Notes under the pieces: generated by a model
The model's database searches: none
What the model was told of the DNA's origin: nothing
The model's input: only the letters and a program-made list of their open reading frames with translations
Translations under genes and position numbers: made by a program
DNA from: Diphasiastrum complanatum
Lineage: Eukaryota > Streptophyta > Lycopodiopsida > Lycopodiales > Lycopodiaceae
Direction: 5' to 3'
Length of the DNA stretch: 64,000 nucleotides
NCBI GenBank assembly: GCA_029204225.1
Contig: CM055113.1
Location: 32,863,363 to 32,927,362, forward strand
In this document: positions 33,973 through 44,700 of the stretch, in pieces
Position numbering within the stretch: the first letter of the stretch is position 1
How the letters are laid out: the number at the start of each line of letters is the position of its first letter

Positions 33973-35132
33973 CTCCAAATCAATATGACCAAGTCCTAAA
34001 AATGTGACCAAATAGGGCCCAAGGCCGGCCATATAGTCTAAGTGTCAATAATGAATAAAAAAAGGGCCCAAGGCCAGCCATATAGTCTTATGCATAAAGT
34101 AAAGTAAATGTAAATGGACGTGGCGAATGTAATGAGCCGAGTTCATAACTCTCCTCGACACAAAAAAAGACCCAACTGCCGAAAAGAAACTGGATCAAAC
34201 AGCAGCAAGCCCTAATGGATCAACGACTAGAGTAGCATCTGATGTAGAGGAATCAACAAAACAGCAAGAGCACGAGCTTGAGCATGATAAAAGACATCAA
34301 TAGGCTCCTATGTGGCCTCCTCAACAGGACGACCATCCCATCTATTGGACCAAAAACTGAATTTGCCGGTGGCGTCGACTATGGTGCAGATCAACCTGTA
34401 ATGTAGTAGCAGGTGAAAATGGAAACAACTCTGGGGCAGTAGGAAACTCAGCATCACAAGGAGCGTCGTCCTCAATAACAGCAGGTAATAAACTGGCATG
34501 GAATACATCACATGCACGTGTGGAAGCAGGAAGCTGTAAGCGATATGTAACTGGACTAAGAACCTCCAAAAACACCAATCCTCCAAACAGTAGTGATAAT
34601 TTGCAAAACAAGTGGAGAGAAAGCTGAAGATCCAAGCTGAAAATGGGCGCCCTCCGATAAGAGAAATCTGCTTGTTGATGATGCTCAAGAAAGTGCTATG
34701 ATACCAAGTTACAAATGAAGCCACAATTGATCTAGATCTAAGCTATGAAAACATCACGTAAGCAAGACTTAACCTTAGAAAGCATGAAAGAGAGAGATTA
34801 AGGAGACTAAAGAGACAGATCAATATTATCAAATGAATAAAAGACGACAATGTTGCCCTATGTGTATACCCTACCAATGAACCCTAAAGTAGGAATTCAA
34901 AATAGAGGGAGGCAGAAGATTTAGAGGGAAAATAGTGCGCCCCCCTAATAGGAGGACCCCCACTCCAAATCAATATGACCAAGTCCTAAAAATGTGACCA
35001 AATAGGGCCCAAGGCCGGCCATATAGTCTAAGTGTCAATAATGAATAAAAAAGGGCCCAAGGCCTGCTTATGCATAAAGTGAAGTAAATGTAAATGGATG
35101 TGGCGAATGTAATGAGCCGAGTCCGTAACTGT
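33973..35132 (-). mobile_element. shortened Ty3/gypsy element with repeated ends
   Basis: A segment of about 160 bp at 33973-34152 recurs at 34964-35132, in the same orientation. Between them on the minus strand lie a PBS-like TGGTATCATAGC (34692-34703) and the end of a gypsy integrase. If the repeats are LTRs, 34704-35132 is the 5' LTR, 33973-34152 is a 3' LTR fragment, and nearly all of gag-pol has been deleted. Confidence 0.6.
34308..34640 (-). pseudogene. Ty3/gypsy integrase C-terminus with chromodomain-like end
   Basis: In two overlapping minus-strand frames: VTYRLQLPASTRACDVFHAS (integrase C-terminal strand and DVFHVS-type motif), then NRWDGRPVEEAT, which matches the W-x-G-x-P-x-EEATWE motif at the end of plant gypsy polyproteins. 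A frameshift separates the two halves. No upstream pol remains. Confidence 0.8.
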
Positions 35133-35139
35133 CACCGTT

Positions 35140-35530
35140 TGATAATGTCTAAATGATTCCATGACAACATATGGATCTTCCCATTCCTTTGTCATACCAA
35201 GAAAATGATCCGTCACTTCTAGGAAAATGCAACATTTTGTTGGCGTCTACGGAGACCAATTGAGTCACATCAGCCTCCACATTTGATAATGTTGAGTTGA
35301 TTCAATGATAACATACGGACTTTTCCATTCGGTTCTCATACACAAAAAATGGTTTGTCACACTGCCAGGATAATATGACACTTTATCAGTGTCCATGGAG
35401 ACTGATTTATTTGCCTCATCCTCCACATTTGATATTGTCCAAATGATCCATGACAACATATGGACCTTTCCATTCCTCATCATTCAAAGAAAATGGTTTC
35501 TCATATTTCTAGGAAAATATGGACTTTGTC
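35140..35530. repeat. tandem repeat, three units of about 135-150 bp
   Basis: Units begin near 35147, 35280 and 35428 with (A/G)TTTGATA(A/T)TGTC and continue through ATGACAACATATGGA, TTTCCATTC and AGGAAAAT. They are open in one minus-strand frame, but with stops between units. The origin is unknown. A gypsy relic lies next to it. Confidence 0.65.
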
Positions 35531-36194
35531 ACTTACGCGAAAGTCACACTTATAAATATGCAACTATCATGTCTGATTATTCTTATTCAACCACTTATGG
35601 ATGATGTTGAGTTTCCTCCAATTGCTCCATTTGTAAAACCCTCTTTTGATGTGCTTCATCCTCAACAGTGCATGTTCTTTCTGAATTCAAATACAGCAAT
35701 TTAGGAATAGTTAAGACAACTATGCTGTCCCTAAACCAATAGAGAAGGTTTATGGCTTTTAGGTAATAGGTACTTCATATTCAGTTCTCTAGGCAGAGAC
35801 TGCCTTTCTCCTGCACTTCAAGTATATACAAAATATTTTTGAGGATTTGGCTGTACTTGTTGCTTTTCCATTTGCATGAACATTAAGGGTGTAATGGGTT
35901 GATTAAACAAGATACTTTTAATTTTAATATGTTAAGCTTTTAAAATATGAGAAAATAGTGAGCAATAGCATAGCTGCAATTATGGATGTGTTTGAAATCA
36001 TGTACTGACATGATTGTCTAGACTCTATTGCCAATAATGGCGATCACCAAAGTGTGACTAGCAAAGCTGAATTTCTGTTTGGGACCCAAGTTCTTGGAAA
36101 TGACAAAAGCTTTGTGCCCTGTTTGTGATTTTCTATCTGGTTATATTCAACTGTAATCAGAGTCCTAACTGCATATTTACTCCCATTTTTCCAG
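35531..36194. other. upstream region of the XS-RING gene
   Basis: No coding signal. A strong pyrimidine-rich 3' splice site (TACTCCCATTTTTCCAG) ends at 36194, so part of this stretch is probably a 5' UTR intron and an untranslated first exon may lie further upstream. No promoter could be marked. Confidence 0.45.
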
Positions 36195-36276
36195 ATTTAT
36201 AGTAGTATGTAAGCAGATAGATAAGTGCATGTATCAACTTTTAATAGCAGTGCTTGTGGCTTCGGTAGCATTAGGC
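36195..36276 (+). promoter_or_regulatory. probable 5' leader with minimal upstream ORF
   Basis: After the 3' splice site at 36194 the first ATG (36207) is followed at once by a stop, giving an ATG-TAA minimal upstream ORF. The next ATG (36229) is in frame with the main protein and would add a 16-residue hydrophobic start. The ATG at 36277 gives the acidic cytosolic/nuclear start preferred here. Alternative acceptors at 36249 and 36266 would remove the upstream ATGs. Confidence 0.4.
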
Positions 36277-39200
36277 ATGGAAGGAAAATCAAGTCCGAAC
36301 TTGGAGTTGCTCTCAACGAATGCTGGCAGCAAACGGCCATTTCCATTTGAAGAGGAAGAGGATGAAGATGATGATAGTGATATGGAGGATGAGGAATTAT
36401 CTTTAGCAGTGCAGAAAGCATATGAGAGTTTGCTGCCCACTGTAAAGGATTTTGTTACTCGCATTCTAGGAAATAGAAAACCAAACCTGATGTCAGATAT
36501 AGCTGAAAAGCCATGCCTCGTGTGTCGATCATCACAAAAATATAAGGGCTGGAAAGCCTTGCTTGCTCATACGGAAAAATTTAAAAAGAAGAAGCCTATT
36601 CAGCATCGAGGTTTTTATCAGGCGTTGTCAGAGATATTACTATCCGATTCAAAGGATGAAGAAAAAGGAGAAGCCCGCTGTGTTGCTGAAACTAGAACTG
36701 ATGAGCATCTCATAGTCTGGCCACCTATTGTAATACTGGAAAAAGTTGAATACCCAAACAAAACGGCTCTACTAGAACAGGATGAAATATATTCTAAGTT
36801 TCCTGATTTGAAGAAGACTAGTGTCGTGAACATCTTACCTATTTACAGTAGCAAACACAACAGAGCAACTTCATTGGTTGTATTTGAGGATTCGACAATA
36901 GGGTATTTAGATGCTAAGACATTTGAGGAGCTTCTTGCCAAGCAGAGACTTGGAAGAGAGGAATGCGAGCGGCAGAAGGAACGGAATTTTTACCAGCAAG
37001 AGAGAGATGCTAGTTCTTCTGCTGGGAGGCATTATGTACATGAGAAGGAGAGGTGGATGCAGGCAAGCCCTCCGGCTCGGGTTTGTACAATCTTTGGTTT
37101 CATGGCTCTTCCTCATGACATGAAAAGGTTGGACCCAAATAAGACAACAGTGAAATGGTCAGAAGAGGTCTTTCAGGAGAAGGTTCAATATGCTCACAAG
37201 AAGTCAAAAGAGGTTGGTCTTCTTCTATTTCATGTTCATTAATTTCCTATAGTTATTTTAGCGGTGTATTTGTACATGATTGGAAAAAGTTCGTTACGCA
37301 TTGTAAGATCTTTCATTCTAGAATAGTAATGCTTGCTGTGTTTTCTGAAATGTAGTTTTTATGCAGATAGAGAATGCTTACCGCTCTTTCTCCTGTATTG
37401 CAGAAGCATGATAAGGAGAAAGCTATGCTCCGGGCAAGAGAGCTGGAGGTAGAGAGGCTGCAAGTCTCTCGAGAGCAGTGCATCTCCAGCAAACAGCACC
37501 TGGAATATCTTCTAGAGGAAAAACAGAAAGAGATTGATCGTCAAATGAAGCGTGGCGAGGAACTGGAATCCAAGCATGCAGAGGAGGTTGAAACCATTTC
37601 CAGTTATATAGCTGGTTCTATAACCATTCTTAGATTTGCTATGAAACATCTGCGTGGAAACATGGTTCACTATATATTATGCTATTTTTCTGGCTAACTG
37701 TTCTTTGATTTAAAAAAGGGCTCTTTTTTGGGCTCTTAGGATTAAGGATTTTGTGAGGGTAAAAAGGTTTTTAAGTAACCGCATAGCTGTTCATGATGGT
37801 AGGTCTTTTAGCAAATCTAGGCATCATACTTATATTACCTGATGTCCTCTTTCTTACAACTGCAGAGGAGAAGGCAAGAAGGTAGGTTTGAAAGTGATCT
37901 GAAGGCCTTCAATGCTGTGAGCTTCGCCAAAGAAAAGAAGTTGCGAGATCATTTGGAGCTCAATGAGAAGCAGTTTGCTGAGGAGCAGTTTCTGCGCTTA
38001 CAAGAAGTCAATTATTTGAGACAAAAGTTCGAGAAGATAACAGAAAAGATCAAACAGGAAGAGTAAGTGCTGGTCATTGCAAAAGCTATCTTTGTAAATT
38101 AATAACTTTGAAGAGTTAGGTGGATGCAGGTGTAGAGACTAGCTATCATAGTTGCACGAATCGCCAATTCGAACAAAGAATCGTGGTTCGAATCGGTCCA
38201 ATTCGAGAAGGATGCTGCCTCTTTCCCAAGTGGCATTCTCAACAGGCTGATCATTTAACAAGAGAAAAAAAGAAATGCTGAACCCTAGAGAACCTAGGAG
38301 GTCAGATACCACAGTTAGGGACGTGTCCAACAAACGTACACGTCCAACAGGGCAAGACAGTGTGAGTAGTGTGCCCCGGCACGGTCCATAGCCATGGCGG
38401 GCCTAACACAGCCTAGGGACCCTGTCAGCAAGATAAGGCCCCACGTTGGGTCCCGACGTGCAGTCGGCCACGTCAGTGCCACGTGGTTGACACTTGGCAG
38501 TATGCATGCTACCAGTCCTCACACTGGGCTAGGAGGGGCTTGCTCCATATCAAGGAGTAGGCAAGGTTGGGTGGATCAGTTAGTGTTTGCCCTACTGTGG
38601 TGTTGAGACCTCTAGGGAAAGGAGTTCATATGGGAGTCTGCACAGCATAAGAGCTTTGATGCTCTCAAAACAGCCTTAGCTATAGCACCAATTCTAAAAG
38701 TCGTCGACCCCAATCAGCCATTTTGTGGTCGAAACAGATGCTAGCGACTTTGCAGTTGGTGCTATACTAACTCAGAATGGACGACCAGTTGCGTTCGAGA
38801 GTAAAAAACTCGAGCCAGCACAGACTAGGTACAGTGCCTATGAAAAGGAACTCTTCTCCATAGTTCATGCCCTTAAGACTTGGAGGCATTATTTGTATGG
38901 TGCCAACTTTGAGGTCCTGACAGACCATGAAAGTCTCAGATATCTTTGCAATTAGCCTGAGCTCAGACTCCAGAGCTCGGAAAGCTTGCTGGGCTGAGTC
39001 AATGCAAGAGTTTGACATGTCTATCAGATATAGATGGGGAAAATTCAACACAGTAGCAGATGCACTTAGTAGAATGCCTATGATAAACGAGCTGAGTTTT
39101 ACTCAGATTCGTAGTGAGTTACTCGAGTCCTTGAGAGGGAAGTGCCAGCATGATGCATTCTTCTCTACTATCTGGAACTCAATCCAGAGCAGACAATTAC

Positions 39201-41669
39201 AGACTCCAAAACCAGTTCCCGAGGCTGGTGCCAGTTCATCCAAGAATAAGAAAATATTTGAGGATGATGAGTCCGAGTATACGTCAGATGACGTTGAGGA
39301 TTCTGAGCCTGTATTACCCAAGCAAACCCCAATGGTTGAGGGTCAGTTGACTCAAGGATTCAAATGGAAACTGTATTCCAACAAAATGAGACCAAAATGA
39401 CAAGACAAAAAATAACGTTGGGAATGTGTAAACAACATCCATAACACTTTAAGAGGATATTGGCAATAAGCCTAGGCCCCTTTTAATAGCCTTCAATCTG
39501 AAGTCCACCACTCTTCTGAAAAGAAAATCAAGACAAGGCATGGTTCACTAAAAAGAAAGTTAAAAGGCATATCCAAAATAATCAATGGTAAAACTCAAAA
39601 CGTGGAAGGGCTACCAATGGGGAATCTTCAAAACGTGAAGGAACAAATAGTTTCAGTTCTCAATCAAGCATTGACGAAAGCTTATGGTCACAAAGCTTAT
39701 TTTACCATTATTTGAGATACAAATGATCTCGTTGACTATTGGAACATCATGATAGTATGTTGCGACTTTAGTGCTCTTCGTACAGAGAGCTCAAGGACTC
39801 TTAAAGACTAAAACGTATTGTCCAATACAGTCATATTAAAAAGTACTTTTTCCCAAAAGGCATTCTAGAAGATCAAGCTTATTTTAGAATTAGCTTTTCA
39901 TTATATTACATACACAGTACATAAGTTGAAAGATGTTTTGAATGAAACACTTGAATAACCTTGTCCCAAGAGGATAGTTTGAAAGAAACTTCTTAATAGA
40001 TAAATCCCATGTGCACACTTTGAAGAAATGTCATAATTAGCAGTCCCAAGTGGACACTTTGAAAGATAATGATCTTGATGGACATGGCTTGGAAAGAGCT
40101 CATTCCCATGTGGCACCTCCAAGTCAATCTATAACCTGAATAGGTACTTTGAAAGCTCAATATAATCTCCAATAGTTTTCTTTATGTCATTACATGCTAT
40201 TGACTCCCAAATGCAACCTAAGCAAATGCAATAATAAATTAAGATACAACTTGCAAGATGATAACATGTGCTTTTGCTAAGTTTTTGAAAATTAGAGACT
40301 TCAGGTCATGACTTATTTTAGAGGAAGGTTACACAAGTTAACCCCACCGAAAGGCATCTAGCCCTCATCAAAAGCACAAGAAAAGCATGACAAAACGAAA
40401 GTCTCAAATAACTTGAAAAAACTAGACATTTAGAATTTAAATAACTACATATCCAAATCATGATCTATAAAGTGAAAAAGAAGTGCCTTATCGTTGATCA
40501 ACAATATAGGAAGTTGCAAAGCATGTTCTAGAATGCATTCCAAAACACATTTTGGGATTCTATTCTTTATTTTTGAGTGGGGAGTCATCGACCATCTCAA
40601 ACTGGTCCTATGACCTCTAGAGGTACCGCTCTCGTCGGAATATGTTGTATCTGACGATGGCATGACATGTGCTAGGTCTCTCTACCCACCCGTGCTAGGA
40701 ACTTCATATGAAGGCGATGCACCAACGATCGATGATCTTGAGGGTCATGAAGGATAGGTTGCAGAGGTAGAAGGCCAAGATAGCTCTGCGTGTGTTTTGG
40801 TAGTTGTAGGAATATCAATGCTACGTAACCCTCTATGGCTAGGCCCCACAATTGTATCAAGCCCATGTGTGTGCGTGTGACTGGGCACTACAATAGTTCG
40901 AGCATCCTGACCCTAGGAGCGTTGTTCTAGCTGCTGGGAAAAAGGCTATGAGTTGGTCTCAATGGCTAGGTGAATCTCCCATGAGCTCCATATGTATCCC
41001 ATAGTTGCACATAGCTATATCCATCCCTTGTCCATCTGGCCTTGTGAGCCACAACAATCGGGTAAGTGACCCTGTGAACTCCAAACCACACTGATAGCAT
41101 CTACATCCGTTATCTAGATTGTGCCACATCCCCCTATATAAGGTCAACCTCAGACCTTATGTCAACATTTTGACCTATGTGCCCTACAACACCTCAAAGC
41201 CCGCCAAAACATACACAAAGCTTGCAAAGGTATTAACTCCTTATGAAGTTTGGTATGGTAAGAAGCCTACTGTTTCATACTTACGCATCTTTGGTTGCAC
41301 GGCTTATGCTTTCATTCCCGATAAGCTAAGAACCAAGCTTGATGATAAGGGAGTTAAATGCATATTTGTTGGCTATAGTAGTGATAGCAAAGGCTATAGG
41401 TTGTTCAATATGGATACTAATAAAATCATAGTAAGTCATGATGTGTTTTCATTTTGATGAAAAGACCTCCTATGATGTTGCGCCCCTCTGCGCAACATTT
41501 AGGCTATGTTGCTATGTTGCATTTAGGCTATGTTGCTATGCAGCAACAGCATCGGGCAGCAGCCCAAGTAAGCTGTTGTGCAGCAGGGAGGAGGTAAGTG
41601 GGTTCTGTTGAATGCGGGAGGCTGAGTGATCGGTGTGGGGGGAGAGGGGGCTCCACCTTGCCTTTCTAA

Positions 41670-41730
<61 letters not shown>

Positions 41731-44700
41731 ATTTTTTTTATGCTAGCATCATTAAGTTAGTGCATATTGGTATTACAGAGCAAAAGAGGCATTGGACAAA
41801 GAGGAAGAAGCCTTGAGAATAAGAGAGAGTTGTCGTGAGAAGATGTTGAAAGCAGAAGTTGAACTTAATGAAAGAGCACATGCTTTGGAGATGGAGCTTA
41901 TGGAGCGACAACAACAAGAATTGATTGAAGTAAGTATATTCTTCTTCTCATGGAAATATCTTTGTGCATGGCAGTGTAATGAACACTAGGAAGTCCACAC
42001 ATGTTATGTACTCCGAGTGCAAGACACGATTTTCACCTGTTATATAGCCATGGGCTAACTCCTGAGATTCTTAAATCAAACATTGAACAATTTATGCAAA
42101 ACACTAATTTCACTCTGAGTAGTTTTTGAGTCTCGTTTGGGCCTTAATAGTCAGAATAATTTTTTTTAAACTTTGCAAGGTGTATTATCTGGGTATATTT
42201 TCTATCAAAAACTTACCAAAAATATGAACTGTTCGCAATTACTAATTGTTTTTCAATTTGTGAGTGTTAATTTCTCAAACATGTGGATATCTTGTATGTT
42301 TTTTATTCACAAAGTTGACTTGATCTTGCACTAACTTGTTGTTGTAGTTTAAAACAACTGTGTTATGTCAGGGTATTTCATTGCCTCTGCTTCCTTTTAT
42401 TATACACCACCGAGCATCTTGTAATTTTTTGACTATATATTTTTTCTCCCAAAAGGTGGTACTGGTTAAGAGAGTGCTCTTCTTTTGAGCTGATATCGTT
42501 GGCAAGCTTCTTATAAGGTTTTCTATTGGAAACTGAACTAATGTTGTAGAGACAAGGACAAGACTGAGAAATCATATCACTTAAGTTGATTGACCAATTC
42601 CTTCAAAAATTCACCTTTCAGGATGTACAGATTTGTGCTGGAAATATGAGTTCGAGAGTTTATCTTGAAACGTGAGATACCTTAGTCAATGAGGGTTTGA
42701 ATGAATGAAACGTGAAAGTTTGTACTACTAAATGATGAATGCTAGGTTTCCTTCCACTCCATGTTTCCTCTAGAGTGACACATCCTAGGCCTTTTGTTGT
42801 GCTTTTTGATAGATTGACTGTTGTATTGATGGGTCTAGCCCAAACTTGTTAATTGACTTGTTCGGAAAAAAATAAACTGATTTCCTCCTTGAATAATCAT
42901 GAATGGAAGTTATGAACAAATGTATGCCTATTGACAATTTTTGTGGGTGGACCATGAAGCTTGTGCGTAATATCTGAGTGATGCAAAATGACATGAAAAA
43001 TATCACAAGCATGAGTGGTATCAAGAAGCTGTAAATGAAGGTGACATGGCTAAGCTTTCTGAAACCATAGTAATGTGCAGACAATTTCTTCATAAGAGAC
43101 CAACCTTGGACAAAACTTTTGGTGTGCACAAGAGAGGCAGAGGTAAACAAATTGACCTTCAAAAAAATCTAGATAAAATTATGATGATCAGCCAAAGACT
43201 TGAATTGATGATGGACACGTGCCAAATGATGTGCTTGCACAATGCAATTATGAGGTGAATATCCATTGGCTTGGAGAAATGGAGATACTCCTGTGCTGCT
43301 ACTAACGGAAGTGCTGATCCCAACCATGAACAGATGAATGATAATTAATACTCATAAGAAGTTCTCCATTCAAAATGTGCATAAGTTTTCCCTAGAAGCC
43401 GGAAGTAAAATCAGGATCACGGTCAATAAGAATAGAATGCGGAAGGCCATGTAGGCAAGAAATCTTGGAGAAGAAAATATGAGCACATTGGTGCAACGGG
43501 TAATGAAAGCATTGTAAACAGTGCAACCAATAAAATCACTAAGATGTTTTTGAGTCTTAAGATAACGTAAAGGCTGATGATCAGTGTATAAAGTGAAAGG
43601 CATAGGATGAAGGCAATGATTGCACTTCGTAAGGGCAGGAATAGTGCTGACAACTCTTTCTCTTGAGTAGAATACGGAGTTTCATAAGAATGTAATCAAT
43701 GGGACTTGTAAGCAAGAACACTATGATTTGACGAAGGAGAGGCTCAACACCTACACCACTAGCATTGTTCTCAACAATAAAATGCTTACTAGAATCGGGT
43801 AAAGCAAGAATAGGAGCAATAGCAAGAACAATTGGAAAGTGGTAAAAGCATCTTGACATGGTGTAGACCAGTCAAATTTAGCACCCTTGTGTAATAAAGC
43901 ATGAAATGGATAGGCAATGGTAGCAAAGGGAGGTATAGACTTACACAAGTGAGTGGCAAGACCCAAAAAACGTACAAACAACATTAGTAGTAGGCCATTG
44001 AACGACACCTCAAACTTTAGCAAGATCAAGGGAAACAATACCTCTAATGACAAGAAAGCCAAAGAATAGAATTGTAACAACAAATTTACATTGGAGCACT
44101 TGGCAAAAGTTGATGAGTAATGAGAAGTTGAAAAGCAACTTGTAAATGGATACCGCGAGAAATTAAATTAGAGTTGTAACTCGAAATCTCATCAAATTAA
44201 ACAATGAACACAGACCCCTAATGAGGATTGTAGAGTGTCGTTCATGACCTTCTAAGAAGTGGGAGGGCCGTTGGTAACACCAAAAAGTAAAACACGAAAC
44301 CTCTAAAGACCCATCAAAGTATGGAAAGTGGTCTTGCGTTCATCACCTAAGTGGATATGAATTTGATGGTAGCAAGAATGCAAATCAAGCTTATAATTTT
44401 TTGTGGTTGTCCTAGCTGATCAAATAAGTCATTCGTATGAGGAATGGTGTATTGATTATGAATAGTTAAGCGATTGAGTGCCTGATAACAATACATAACT
44501 GTTTAGTCCCATCTTTTTATCAACAAATGGGCACCAAAAGGGCTTTGGCTAGGAACAATGAGATTCTGCCATCAGAGATAAAAAACTTGATGTTGGATCT
44601 CAACTTGTCCAAGATAAGACATATGACAAGGAGCACAAGAGGCAGCATGGGTATCAGTTAGAAGGTGAATATGATGATCGATGGAACATATAGGAGATAG

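Noticed and set aside
36229..36276. Signal peptide or membrane anchor on the XS-RING protein
   Set aside because: The hydrophobic stretch arises only if translation starts at 36229. XS-family proteins are cytosolic or nuclear, and an acidic start at 36277 is more plausible.
36618..37116. Minus-strand frames of about 70 codons inside exon 1 of the XS-RING gene
   Set aside because: They are shadows of a well-supported coding exon on the other strand.
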